A stretch of DNA of 64,000 nt from Hymenobacter rigui (GTDB lineage Bacteria > Bacteroidota > Bacteroidia > Cytophagales > Hymenobacteraceae). The first letter of the stretch is position 1, and every line of letters begins with the position of its first letter. The stretch is from the NCBI RefSeq assembly GCF_003944715.1, contig NZ_RWIT01000006.1, forward strand, positions 62,001-126,000, in the 5' to 3' direction. Made by a program: the position numbers and the translations under genes. Of the stretch, positions 49,617-58,593 are shown piece by piece. Under the pieces are notes generated by a model. It did no database searches. It was not told where the DNA came from and worked only from the letters and a program-made list of their open reading frames with translations.

Positions 49617-50846
49617 GTGAACGTACCGTTGCTCATTGCCCGGCGTTATTTTCTCTCGAAGAAGAAGCGCAACATCATCAGTATCATTTCCAACATTTCC
49701 ATGGTGGGCGTAGCCGTGGGAACGATGGCACTGATTATTGTGCTGTCGGTGTTCAACGGGCTGGAGGATCTGGTGCGCAGTCTGTATGGCAAATCGGACC
49801 CCGACCTGGTAATTACCGCCGTGCAGGGCAAGTCGTTTGAGCTGAGCGCACCGCTGCTGGTAAAGCTCCGCGCTACCCCCGGCGTGGGCCTGGTAACGGA
49901 GGTGATTGAAGACAACGCCCTGCTGCAGTACCGCGACCGGCAGATGGTGGTGAAAATGAAGGGCGTTTCCGACAACTACCACCTGCAAAGCAACATCGAC
50001 TCGGCCATTGTGGATGGCAGCCACCAGCTGCACCGCGACGGGCTGGACTACGCCCTGGTGGGGGCTGGCGTGCAGCACGAGCTCAGCATCACCCTCGATA
50101 ACCGGTTCTCGCCCATGCACCTGCTGTACCCGCGCAACACGGGCCGCAAAACGCTGTCGATGAACCCCGAAACAGCTTTCAACGAGCAGAATATTCTGGC
50201 CGGCGGTGTCTTCCTGATTGAGCAGCACATCGACGACAGCTACGTGTTCGTGCCCCTGGAATTTGCCCAGAACCTGTTGCGCTACGGCAACCGCCGCACG
50301 GCCCTGGAGGTGAAGGCCAAACCCGGCCGCGACATCGGCGACGTGAAGGAGGCCCTGAAAAAGCAGCTCGGCAGCGGCTTCAAGGTGCTGGACTCCGATG
50401 AACAACACGTGTCCCTGCTCAAGGCCATCAAGGTGGAAAAGATGTTCGTGTTCATCACCTTCGCCTTCATTCTGCTCATTGCCAGTATCAACATCTTCTT
50501 TTCGCTCTCGATGCTGGTGATTGATAAGCGCAAGGATATTGCCGTGCTCATGGCCGTGGGGGCCAGCTCGCGTACCATCCGCAATGTGTTTCTGCTGGAA
50601 GGAGCCATTGTGGCGCAGGTAGGTGCTATAACCGGGCTGGTGCTGGGGGTGGGTATCTGCTGGCTGCAGCAAACCTTCCACATCGTAAGCATGGGTATGG
50701 CCACCAGCGTAGTGGACTCCTACCCGGTAAAGATGCAGCTCTCGGATATCGTGCTGACAGGTATTGCCATTGTGGTTATCACCATTGGCGTGTCCATCCG
50801 GCCGGCCCTGAACGCTGCCAGCCTGGATCTGCGCGAAAATCTGTAG
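49617..50846 (+). CDS. LolC/LolE-type ABC transporter permease
   Basis: 409 residues with GTG start (GTGAACGTACCG). N-terminal helix (about 22-44), a large periplasmic MacB-PCD-like domain (about 60-265), then three FtsX-type helices (about 275-300, 325-350, 375-395). The N-terminal block IARRYFLSKKKRNIISIIS and the loop MFVFITFAFILLIASINIFF are typical of lipoprotein-release permeases. With an ATPase (LolD) it should extract lipoproteins from the inner membrane; lolD is not adjacent. Several lipoproteins in this window are its likely cargo. A strong hairpin follows. Confidence 0.9.
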   Translation: MNVPLLIARRYFLSKKKRNIISIISNISMVGVAVGTMALIIVLSVFNGLEDLVRSLYGKSDPDLVITAVQGKSFELSAPLLVKLRATPGVGLVTEVIEDNALLQYRDRQMVVKMKGVSDNYHLQSNIDSAIVDGSHQLHRDGLDYALVGAGVQHELSITLDNRFSPMHLLYPRNTGRKTLSMNPETAFNEQNILAGGVFLIEQHIDDSYVFVPLEFAQNLLRYGNRRTALEVKAKPGRDIGDVKEALKKQLGSGFKVLDSDEQHVSLLKAIKVEKMFVFITFAFILLIASINIFFSLSMLVIDKRKDIAVLMAVGASSRTIRNVFLLEGAIVAQVGAITGLVLGVGICWLQQTFHIVSMGMATSVVDSYPVKMQLSDIVLTGIAIVVITIGVSIRPALNAASLDLRENL

Positions 50847-51173
50847 CTAGCAGGTAGTTGCGGCAGATGCTTCCGGATATGGGAAGTGGTGTGGATGTGG
50901 GCGCTTCCGGCCCCAGTTTGTCTTCCCGAAATGAATATCGGCCGCTTTATCTGCTCAAACAAGCAGATAAAGCGGTTGTTTCTTTACCAGAAACTATAAC
51001 TATGAGAAGAGAACTCCGTTACCTTCGTAGACTGCAAAGGGTAGTACAGGTATAGATTTGACTAAGTTGATCTGTATAATGTAATTATTCTTGGATTAAA
51101 TTTTACTTTTTGGTAGAAAATATAGTATTTGGCAATTCATATTACTTTCAACGCTGCATTCTAGTTACCGACC
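50847..51173. other. Gap with a terminator and AT-rich promoter region
   Basis: 50942-50975 is a strong terminator (see that entry). Downstream, TACCTTCG (51020-51027) and TAGATTTG (51053-51060) are candidate -7 boxes in an increasingly AT-rich stretch (51050-51173), but no -33 element clearly fits. No gene. Confidence 0.45.
50942..50975 (+). terminator. Terminator of the LolC/E-type permease gene
   Basis: A 14-bp perfect stem (50942-50955 / 50962-50975) with a 6-nt loop, then TTGTTTCTTT, about 95 bp after the stop. Confidence 0.85.
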
Positions 51174-54149
51174 ATGAAGGTCTCTACTTCACAGCCATTT
51201 CAAATTGTTTATTCGTTACTCGAGCACGAGTATCTGGGATATCTATTCGAGTCCTATGTGGTGCAGCGTAACCAACGGGGCCAGCTCACGCTCCAGCACC
51301 AGACGGTATCCGCCAAAAACGCCCCGGAATTTGCTGACGGACTCGACGAAATTGACTTTGAGCTGATTGCGCTGACCGACCAGATTCAGCAGGATGCCGT
51401 TATTAAAGAGTTCTGGTCGAAGAAAACTACGCCCGCTGATTTCTTCCTGAAGATTTACGACGCCGACAAAGGCGACAAGGGGCTACAGGATGCCATTTGC
51501 CAGTATGTGCAGGAACGCATGAGCCAGATTCTGGAGCGGCTGCAGGGCAAATGCGTGTTTATTATGGGGAAAGACGGGGAGCCTACCTGGCGTGAAATCA
51601 GCGTGGCTCCGGAGCCCGCCTCCGTGCTCTTCCATTTCCGCCGCAACGAGGAAAGCACCCACTACTTTCCCACCATTCAGTACCAGGGGCAGAAGCTTGA
51701 TTTCCAGTATAAAAACGCGGTAATCATCTGTGAGCAACCCGCCTGGATGCTCCTGGGTGACATCCTGTACAACTTCCGCAATGATGTGGACGGTAAGAAG
51801 ATCAAGCCGTTCCTGAACAAGAAGTTTATTGTGATTCCCCGGCAGGTGGAAGACAGCTACTTTCAGCGCTTTGTAGCGCCGTTGGTAGAGTCGTTCGACG
51901 TGCATGCCCGGGGCTTTGATATTCGTTCGGAACGATACGTGGCCCGGCCTCAGCTTACGTTTTCGGATGCGCCCCGGGCCACCGTGGTTACAACGCCGGC
52001 AGCCCGGGCAGCCGTAGCCCGGCGCGGAGCCGCCAGCGCGGGCGGTGGTGTAGCCGTGGCCACCGCTGAGGCCCCCTCCGACCATATTCACTTCGACCTG
52101 AGCTTCCGCTACGGCGACCACACCGTGCATACTACGCACGATAAGCGGGTGTGCGTGAAGCTGGAAAAGCAGGAAGACAACTATATTTTCCACCGCCTTA
52201 TCCGCAACCTTGACCGGGAGCAGGAAATTATAGCCGAGCTGGCCGACCGGGCGCTGGAAGTGCGCAACGGTCGCGCGGTGCTGGAAAAAGCCACCGCCTT
52301 CCGCTGGCTGCACCACCATGCCGATGAGCTGGTGCGCATGGGCTTTACCGTGCAGCAGGGCACCAGCTCCGGCAAAGACTACTTCATCGGGGCCGTTACG
52401 GTGCAGGTAGGCATCACGGAAACCAACGACTGGTTTGATGTACACGGCACGGTGCGGTTCGGGGAGTTCGAAATTCCCTTTATTAAGCTCCGGCCCTACA
52501 TCCTCAACAAGCGCCACGAGTTCCGGCTGCCCAATGGCCAGATTGCCATTATTCCGGAAGAGTGGTTTACGCAGTACCTGGAGCTTTTTGCCTTCTCGGA
52601 GGAGCACAACCATACGCTCACGCTGCGCAAGCACCATCTGGCCCTGGTATCGGATCTGCAGAACGGCAACCTGGCTACGGTGGTAATGAGCCGCAAGCTG
52701 GAAAAGCTGCGCGAGTTTGAAACCGTGGAAGACCGGCCCATGCCGGAGTCGTTCCGGGGCGAGCTGCGGCCTTATCAGAAGGCGGGGTATAACTGGCTGC
52801 ATTTCGTGCAGGAGTACCAGTTTGGGGGCTGTCTGGCCGACGATATGGGGCTGGGCAAAACCATTCAGACGCTGGCGCTCCTGCTGCAGCGTAAGGAAAC
52901 TGGTGCTGCGAAAGGAGCAGCTTCGTTGCTGGTGATGCCTACTTCGCTGGTGTACAACTGGATGACGGAGGCCTTCAAGTTCACGCCGGCCCTGCGCCTG
53001 CTCATTTACACGGGCACGTACCGGGATAAAAACGTGGAGCAGTTTGCCGATTACGACGTAGTGCTGACCAGCTACGGCATTGTGCGCCTGGATGCGGAAC
53101 TGCTGAAGACCTATAAGTTTGATTACGTGATTCTGGACGAGTCGCAGGCCATCAAGAACCCCGGCTCCACTACCTCGCAGGCCGTGCGGGGGCTGCACTC
53201 CCGCCACCGTCTCATTCTGACCGGCACGCCGGTGGAGAACAGCACGATGGACCTTTGGTCACAGATGTCGTTCATCAACCCTGGCTTGCTGGGTACCCAG
53301 GCGTTTTTCCGCAAGGAGTTCCTTAAGCCCATCGAGAAAGGCAAGGACGAGGGCAAAACGCGCCGTCTGCATGCTCTGATCAAGCCCTTCATTCTGCGCC
53401 GACATAAGGCCCAGGTGGCCACGGAGCTACCCGAGAAGATTGAAAACCTGAGCTACTGCCCTATGACGGAGGAGCAGCAGCAGTGCTACGAGGAAACCAA
53501 GAGCTTCTACCGCAACCAGATTCTGCAGAGCCTGGAGGAGCACGGCACGGCCAGCACCCAGTTTATGTTGCTGCAGGGCCTCACCAAGCTCCGCCAGATT
53601 GCCAACCACCCCCGCATGGCCCACGAGGACTACGTCCACGAATCGGGCAAGCTGCGGGAAGTGGTGCGCATGATCAAGAGCGTGGTATCGGAAGGTCATA
53701 AGGTGCTGGTGTTCAGTCAGTTTGTGAAGCACCTGGATATTGTACGGGCAGCTCTGGATGAGCGGCAGATTGAGTATGCTTACCTCGATGGTAACACCCG
53801 CGACCGGCACCAGGAGGTGGCCCGCTTCCAGGAAACCGAGGCGCTACGCGTGTTTCTGATCAGCCTAAAAGCCGGGGGCGTGGGCCTCAATCTCACCGCC
53901 GCCGACTACGTGTTCATCCTGGACCCCTGGTGGAACCCCGCCGTGGAAGCCCAGGCCGTAGACCGGGCCCACCGCATCGGGCAGCAGCGCACGGTATTCA
54001 CCTACAAGTTCATCACCCAGAATACCGTAGAGGAGAAAATTCTGGCCCTGCAGAACAAGAAAATTCAGCTGGTAACTGACCTCATCACTACCGATGAGGC
54101 CATCATTAAGAGCCTCACCCGCGAGGATATTGAGGAATTGCTGGGATAG
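51174..54149 (+). CDS. SNF2-family DEAD/DEAH-type helicase/translocase
   Basis: 991 residues. The N-terminal 520 have no recognised motif; they may be a substrate-binding region. Helicase motifs: Walker A DDMGLGKTIQTL (about 556-567), DExx as ILDESQAIKN (about 650-659), LTGTPVEN (about 681-688), motif V-type FLISLKAGGVGLNL (about 895), and DRAHRIGQQR (motif VI, about 928-937). Bacterial SNF2 proteins remodel or translocate on DNA, and some (RapA) recycle RNA polymerase; the specific role here is unknown. It is followed 35 bp later by a 68-residue zinc-ribbon protein, likely cotranscribed. Confidence 0.93.
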   Translation: MKVSTSQPFQIVYSLLEHEYLGYLFESYVVQRNQRGQLTLQHQTVSAKNAPEFADGLDEIDFELIALTDQIQQDAVIKEFWSKKTTPADFFLKIYDADKGDKGLQDAICQYVQERMSQILERLQGKCVFIMGKDGEPTWREISVAPEPASVLFHFRRNEESTHYFPTIQYQGQKLDFQYKNAVIICEQPAWMLLGDILYNFRNDVDGKKIKPFLNKKFIVIPRQVEDSYFQRFVAPLVESFDVHARGFDIRSERYVARPQLTFSDAPRATVVTTPAARAAVARRGAASAGGGVAVATAEAPSDHIHFDLSFRYGDHTVHTTHDKRVCVKLEKQEDNYIFHRLIRNLDREQEIIAELADRALEVRNGRAVLEKATAFRWLHHHADELVRMGFTVQQGTSSGKDYFIGAVTVQVGITETNDWFDVHGTVRFGEFEIPFIKLRPYILNKRHEFRLPNGQIAIIPEEWFTQYLELFAFSEEHNHTLTLRKHHLALVSDLQNGNLATVVMSRKLEKLREFETVEDRPMPESFRGELRPYQKAGYNWLHFVQEYQFGGCLADDMGLGKTIQTLALLLQRKETGAAKGAASLLVMPTSLVYNWMTEAFKFTPALRLLIYTGTYRDKNVEQFADYDVVLTSYGIVRLDAELLKTYKFDYVILDESQAIKNPGSTTSQAVRGLHSRHRLILTGTPVENSTMDLWSQMSFINPGLLGTQAFFRKEFLKPIEKGKDEGKTRRLHALIKPFILRRHKAQVATELPEKIENLSYCPMTEEQQQCYEETKSFYRNQILQSLEEHGTASTQFMLLQGLTKLRQIANHPRMAHEDYVHESGKLREVVRMIKSVVSEGHKVLVFSQFVKHLDIVRAALDERQIEYAYLDGNTRDRHQEVARFQETEALRVFLISLKAGGVGLNLTAADYVFILDPWWNPAVEAQAVDRAHRIGQQRTVFTYKFITQNTVEEKILALQNKKIQLVTDLITTDEAIIKSLTREDIEELLG

Positions 54150-54184
54150 AGGTTTTACGAATTAATTTAATCTAATCCGATAAA

Positions 54185-54391
54185 ATGGGTTTATTTAAAG
54201 CACCTCAGCCTGTACGGGTGGAGATAAAAGGCAATCCGCTGAACTGCATTATCTGTCGGCACCAGGGTTTTCACCGCCGGGATGTACAGATCAACAAGCT
54301 GAGCTTACTGACGCCCGACTGGGCCGACCCCGTAGCCGTTTGCTACGAGTGCGACAACTGCGGCTACCTGCACTGGTTTATGCCGAAGTAA
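54185..54391 (+). CDS. Zinc-ribbon microprotein next to the SNF2 helicase
   Basis: 68 residues. Two Cys pairs, CIIC (about 21-24) and CDNC (about 56-59) preceded by CYE (about 53), give a potential four-cysteine zinc site; the tail is CGYLHWFMPK-like. It looks like a treble-clef or rubredoxin-type ribbon that could bind nucleic acid or protein. No family name recalled. Placement 35 bp after the helicase stop suggests a functional partner (inference). Confidence 0.75.
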   Translation: MGLFKAPQPVRVEIKGNPLNCIICRHQGFHRRDVQINKLSLLTPDWADPVAVCYECDNCGYLHWFMPK

Positions 54392-54442
54392 CGGGTTGAG
54401 ACTTTGGCAAAACCCTGGGGCAACACCCAGGGTTAAACCAGT

Positions 54443-54892
54443 ATGCACCTTTACCTCCGCACGCACGTTGCCGCCCCGCCCGCCCAAGTGTGGCAGGGCT
54501 TTACCCGGGAGCTGTTTCTGGCCCTGGCCCCGCCGTTCCCGCCGTTTCGGCTGCTACGGTTTGATGGCTGCCACCGCGGCGACGAGGTGCACATTCAGCT
54601 GGGAGCCGGCCCGCTGAGCGCCCGTTGGACTTCGCTCATCACCGACCACGGCGTGACGCCCGACGGGACCTATTACTTCGTGGATGAGGGCCGGCAGCTG
54701 CCGCCGCCGCTGCGCCAGTGGCGGCACCGCCACCTGATGCAGCCTGCCCCCGGCGGCGGTACCTACATTGTGGAAGACCTGGAATATACCGCCGGCTCTG
54801 GTCTGCTGGACCGGCTTTTGTGGCCGGCCATGTGGGCGCAGTTTGCGTGGCGGCGGCCTATTTACCGCCGTTGGTTCGGGCAGCCGGAGTAG
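54443..54892 (+). CDS. SRPBCC/START-type ligand-binding protein
   Basis: 149 residues. LRTHVAAPPAQVWQGFTREL (3-22) is the usual opening of SRPBCC (polyketide-cyclase-like) folds, followed by antiparallel strands DEVHIQLGAG, RWTSLITDHG and a C-terminal helix GLLDRLLWPAMWAQFAWRR (about 122-140). Such folds bind small hydrophobic ligands or lipids; the substrate is not inferable. Cytoplasmic by appearance. Gap to the zinc-ribbon gene is 51 bp. Confidence 0.85.
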   Translation: MHLYLRTHVAAPPAQVWQGFTRELFLALAPPFPPFRLLRFDGCHRGDEVHIQLGAGPLSARWTSLITDHGVTPDGTYYFVDEGRQLPPPLRQWRHRHLMQPAPGGGTYIVEDLEYTAGSGLLDRLLWPAMWAQFAWRRPIYRRWFGQPE

Positions 54893-54991
54893 TAGACGTA
54901 TTGGAAATAGGCGCTCAGGCAGCGGTGAGCTGATAAGAGCCGTATACCACCCCAGCAAGTCGTGTATCTTGCTGTGCCTCCGGTTTTGCCT

Positions 54992-55537
54992 ATGTCTACT
55001 TCATTTACTTCTTCTTTTACTTCCGGCCGCTTTCTAAAGCAGGTTTCCTACTTATTGGTGCTTATGGCAGGGCTGATGGCCAGTTGCCGTAGTGCACAAA
55101 CGACCTATCAGTTCAGGCCTGCTGGGGGGGCGGAGGTAGCGCATCCGGCTCCTGCCGATACCACCATCAGCCCGCCGGCCATACCAGCCCAAATGGTAGC
55201 ATCGGGGGCAGTTAAGCACCCGGCAACGATTCGTAGGTACTACAACAGGCCACACATGCAGCGGCAGCTACGCCAGACGGTGGCTAAGGTGCAGGGGCAC
55301 CTTGCGGCTACGGCTGCTACCGGCCGCAAGCCGGAGGCGCAACAGATGCGCCGGGTAGCCGGTCCGCAGCGCCCCGCCGAAGTTGGCCTGGGCACCACGG
55401 TGCTGGGCGTGCTGGGACTGGTAGTGCTGCCGATTTCGTTGCTAGGGCTGCTGATCTGGGGCGGGCCGGTATGGGCGGTGCTGGCCGGTCTGGCGGCTTT
55501 GGCGGTACTCATTGCCTACCTCGACCCGTTTGCCTAA
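54992..55537 (+). CDS. Small lipoprotein with two C-terminal membrane helices
   Basis: About 181 residues from ATG 54992. The signal has a lipobox LMASC (Cys near 32). A Pro/Ala-rich, basic linker region follows (about 40-120, with RRYYNRPHMQRQLRQTVAK). Two hydrophobic helices end the protein (about 133-153 and 157-175; VLGVLGLVVLPISLLGLLIW and VWAVLAGLAALAVLIAYLD). A lipid anchor plus two membrane spans is an odd combination; it could be an inner-membrane protein with an accidental lipobox. No family recognised. Confidence 0.7.
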   Translation: MSTSFTSSFTSGRFLKQVSYLLVLMAGLMASCRSAQTTYQFRPAGGAEVAHPAPADTTISPPAIPAQMVASGAVKHPATIRRYYNRPHMQRQLRQTVAKVQGHLAATAATGRKPEAQQMRRVAGPQRPAEVGLGTTVLGVLGLVVLPISLLGLLIWGGPVWAVLAGLAALAVLIAYLDPFA

Positions 55538-55569
55538 CCGCTTCGTGTGGCGGGGGAGGCCGATTGAGT

Positions 55570-55577
55570 TACCTTTG
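55570..55577 (+). promoter_or_regulatory. -7 box for the RlmI-type methyltransferase
   Basis: TACCTTTG 25 bp before the ATG at 55603; predicted leader about 20 nt. Confidence 0.5.
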
Positions 55578-55602
55578 TCGTCCACTTCACCAGCCCTTTG
55601 CC

Positions 55603-56793
55603 ATGTCACTTGCCACCGTTACTCTCAAGCCCGGGAAAGACCAGTCCCTCCGCCGCCTGCATCCGTGGGTATTTTCGGGGGCTATTGGCCGAATGCAGGG
55701 TGAGGTAGTAGAGGGGGAAGTGGTGCAGGTATTTGCCCACAACGGTGAGCTGCTGGGCGTGGGTCACTACGCCCCCGGCTCCATTGCCGTGCGCATGCTC
55801 AGCTTTGGCCCCGAGGCCCAACAGCCGGATGCCGCCTTCTGGGAAAACAAAATCCGGAATGCTTACCAGCTGCGTCAGGGTCTGGGGCTCACGGGTACCG
55901 GTAACACTAACGTATACCGCCTCACCCACGCCGAGGGCGACGGGCTGCCCGGCCTCATCATTGATGTGTACGGCGATACGGCCGTAGTGCAGGCGCACAG
56001 CGCCGGCATGTACAAGGCCCGCCCCCTTATTGCCGCGGCCCTGCAGCAGGTAATTCCTGGCCTGCGTGCCATCTACGATAAGAGCGCCGAAACCGTACCA
56101 GCCAAGGCCGCGCCCGGAGCCCAGAACGGTTACCTGTTCGGGGACAGCAGCGGGCAGGAGCATGTGGTACACGAGAATGGCCACCCTTTCGCCGTGGACT
56201 GGGAAACGGGCCAGAAAACCGGCTTCTTTATCGACCAGCGTGACAACCGCAGCCTGCTGGCCCGCTACGCGCCCGGCCGCCGGGTGCTCAATACGTTCTG
56301 CTACACCGGCGGCTTCAGCTCCTACGCTTTGCAGGCCGGGGCCGAGCTGGTGCATTCCGTGGATAGCTCCAAGCGGGCCATTGAGCTGACGGAGCGCAAC
56401 GCCGCCCTCACTGGCCTGGAAAGCAAGCACGCTGCCTACGCCGAGGACGTGTTCAGCTTCATGAAAAACAGCCAGGAAACCTACGACCTGATTGTGCTGG
56501 ACCCCCCGGCGTTTGCCAAGCACCTCTCAGCCCGCCATAATGCTCTGATGGGCTACAAGCGCCTGAACGCGGCCGGTATCCGGCAGATTGCGCCCGGCGG
56601 ATTGCTGTTCACCTTCAGCTGCTCGCAGGTGGTATCGGCCGAGCTGTTTGAGGGAGCCGTGCTGGCCGCCGCCATTGAGGCCGGCCGCCCGGCCCGCATT
56701 CTGCACCGCCTCACCCAGCCCGCCGACCACCCCGTGAGCCTGTTCCACCCCGAGGGTGAGTACCTGAAGGGCTTGGTGCTGGCCGTGGAGTAA
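55603..56793 (+). CDS. RlmI-type class I SAM-dependent rRNA methyltransferase with PUA domain
   Basis: About 396 residues from ATG 55603; the longer frame overlaps the preceding gene and is unnecessary. An N-terminal PUA domain (about 1-90, HPWVFSGAI then GELLGVGHYAP) is followed by an EEHUB-type middle region and a Rossmann domain: TGFFIDQRDNR (about 203-213), LNTFCYTGGFSSYA (about 228-241), VLDPPAF (about 300-306) and the catalytic-type FTFSCSQ (about 338-344). RlmI methylates C1962 of 23S rRNA to m5C; family members share the TSCS-like cysteine seen here. The site in this organism is inferred by homology. Confidence 0.9.
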   Translation: MSLATVTLKPGKDQSLRRLHPWVFSGAIGRMQGEVVEGEVVQVFAHNGELLGVGHYAPGSIAVRMLSFGPEAQQPDAAFWENKIRNAYQLRQGLGLTGTGNTNVYRLTHAEGDGLPGLIIDVYGDTAVVQAHSAGMYKARPLIAAALQQVIPGLRAIYDKSAETVPAKAAPGAQNGYLFGDSSGQEHVVHENGHPFAVDWETGQKTGFFIDQRDNRSLLARYAPGRRVLNTFCYTGGFSSYALQAGAELVHSVDSSKRAIELTERNAALTGLESKHAAYAEDVFSFMKNSQETYDLIVLDPPAFAKHLSARHNALMGYKRLNAAGIRQIAPGGLLFTFSCSQVVSAELFEGAVLAAAIEAGRPARILHRLTQPADHPVSLFHPEGEYLKGLVLAVE

Positions 56794-56811
56794 CCCGAAT
56801 TATACCATACT

Positions 56812-56847
56812 GAAGCCCGGCTTTTCCACCAGGATAAACCGGGCTTC
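56812..56847 (+). terminator. Weak terminator-like hairpin after the rRNA methyltransferase
   Basis: A 9-bp perfect stem GAAGCCCGG / CCGGGCTTC (56812-56820 / 56839-56847), extended by T/A pairing; no T-run on either side. Confidence 0.5.
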
Positions 56848-56914
56848 GGTGCGTTCCGGGGGCTGCATGGAACGTCGGGCCGGAACGTGGGCAAACCGCT
56901 TATATTTCTGGTTG

Positions 56915-58207
56915 ATGACGAACTACTGGAAATGGCTGGCCGGCTACGGCGCCGGCGGGCTGCTGCTGATGGCGTGTGAGCAACGGCCGGCAACGCACAC
57001 GGAGCGTGCGGCCCGGCAACCGGCCGATACCTTGGCTACGGCCGCTGATAAAGCCGCAGAACCCCCCGTGGTTCCGTCTGATACCACCGATGCCAGCCGA
57101 ACCGGGTATTCGCTGCTGCAGGCTGGCCACGATACCGTGTTCCGGGTGGGGCGGCGGCAGTACCGGTTGCTGCTACGCGCCGCCACTGATTCCACTAAGC
57201 CGCTGCTGGCCGTTACCACAGGAGCAGTGGGCAGCTTTTTCGCCGCCGATACGGCCACGTTTGCCCGCACTCGGCAGGTACGCGGTTACGAAGGCTGGCA
57301 CACTATCACGCTGCTCGACTCGGCAGGCCGGACGGTGTTTCGGCAGCGGCTGCGCAAGGCCGATTTTTTCGGCGTAGCCGACCCCGACGTGGTGACGGTG
57401 AGCGAGCCGCAGGCTCCGCGCCTGGTGGGCGCGCACGGTCCCAGCCAGCGGCTGGCCTTGGCATTGGAAATCGGTATTCCGTACAGTGATGTTTCGCAGC
57501 GCGTGGTGGTGCTGCTGCGGCTGGATGGCTCCGGGCGGCAGCTGTTCAATAGTTACCGCTCCAATTGGGGCGCGCCCGACTGTGTGCCCCGGCTGCTGGC
57601 CGATGGTACGCTGCTTACCTGCCAGGCCCTGGTGCCGCCCAGCGGCCCGCTGGTGTCGTTGCAAAAGCCCCGCGCTGAGCTGGTGGCCGCTTTCCCGCTT
57701 ACCGATACCACCTTGTTTACTGTCTACCGCTACGGCTACTACCGGCCCGCGCCGCCTGCCGCTCCCAGCCCCGCCACCGCGGAAAGCCTGCCGATTGAAG
57801 GGGCGGCTCCTAGCGCAGAGTTTCAGGAAGCGGACCAATGGGTGGAGGATGGCAGCCGCCGGCGCAGCCCTAATGCCTTCATCATTACGCCCGGTGGGCA
57901 GGTGCAGCAGCCGCTGCGCTACACCGGTACCGAGGGCACTATGGCCTATGAAGTGCCCCGCCGCTACGTGTGGCAAACGCACACGTACTATCTGCTGGAT
58001 GAGAAGCGGGGCCTGCTGGCCATCGACAAGCACCGGCCCGGTACGGCGGCGACCCTTCCGTTTCGGCAGATGGAGGCTTTCCGCCGGCCCCGCCGGCCTG
58101 CCGAAATCCGGTTTGAGCTGCGTGGCCTCAACGCCCGGTACGCCTTTTATCTCGACCCCCAGCAACCGCGTCAACTCCAACTGGAGCAGCTGCCGGCCCC
58201 GGAGTAG
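56915..58207 (+). CDS. Lipoprotein of unknown family
   Basis: About 430 residues from ATG 56915; lipobox LLMAC (Cys near 21; GLLLMACEQRP). A Ala/Pro/Thr-rich linker (about 25-65) leads to a beta-rich body with repeated patterns such as GHDTVFRVGRRQYRLLLRAA, DTTLFTVYRYGYYR and YYLLDEKRGLLAIDKHRPG, spaced like the blades of a propeller but without a recognised repeat. No catalytic motif seen. The 5' end has no Bacteroidetes -7 box beyond a weak TATATTTC (56901-56908). Neighbours are an rRNA methyltransferase and, after a 386-bp gap, the GH16 locus on the other strand. Confidence 0.72.
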   Translation: MTNYWKWLAGYGAGGLLLMACEQRPATHTERAARQPADTLATAADKAAEPPVVPSDTTDASRTGYSLLQAGHDTVFRVGRRQYRLLLRAATDSTKPLLAVTTGAVGSFFAADTATFARTRQVRGYEGWHTITLLDSAGRTVFRQRLRKADFFGVADPDVVTVSEPQAPRLVGAHGPSQRLALALEIGIPYSDVSQRVVVLLRLDGSGRQLFNSYRSNWGAPDCVPRLLADGTLLTCQALVPPSGPLVSLQKPRAELVAAFPLTDTTLFTVYRYGYYRPAPPAAPSPATAESLPIEGAAPSAEFQEADQWVEDGSRRRSPNAFIITPGGQVQQPLRYTGTEGTMAYEVPRRYVWQTHTYYLLDEKRGLLAIDKHRPGTAATLPFRQMEAFRRPRRPAEIRFELRGLNARYAFYLDPQQPRQLQLEQLPAPE

Positions 58208-58593
58208 CCAGTGTGGCGACCGTTCAGAAAGTCAGCAGTAGCTGAACAGGAAAACTGGCCTGTGCAGCGTGCGGGCCTGGCTGAGCAACGCGCGCCGGGT
58301 TTCCGGCCCGCAAACCCAAAACGGGTTTGGGTGAAACCATTACTACTTCAGCCACGCTGAAAAAACCGAAAGCCGGCCCACCCCCCTAACTGGTGAACCG
58401 GCTCCGGTACGTGCCTGCCCGACGCTGGTAGCCCGGCAGGATTATTAAAAAGACAATGGCGGAATGAGTGAGGAGCGGAACCCGGAAACTATAGCCAGGC
58501 TCCACTCTCACCCTGGCCAGCAGCCTTACGGCACTGGTGCTACGCTCAGGCTTGGTTTGTTTCCCACCCCCTTACCCGAGCAGTAGCGCTGGC
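58208..58593. other. Convergent intergenic without recognisable elements
   Basis: Holds short hairpins (for example AAACCC..GGGTTT at 58312-58328) but no T-run terminator, no -7 box that fits a gene, and no ORF with support. I see nothing further. Confidence 0.4.
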
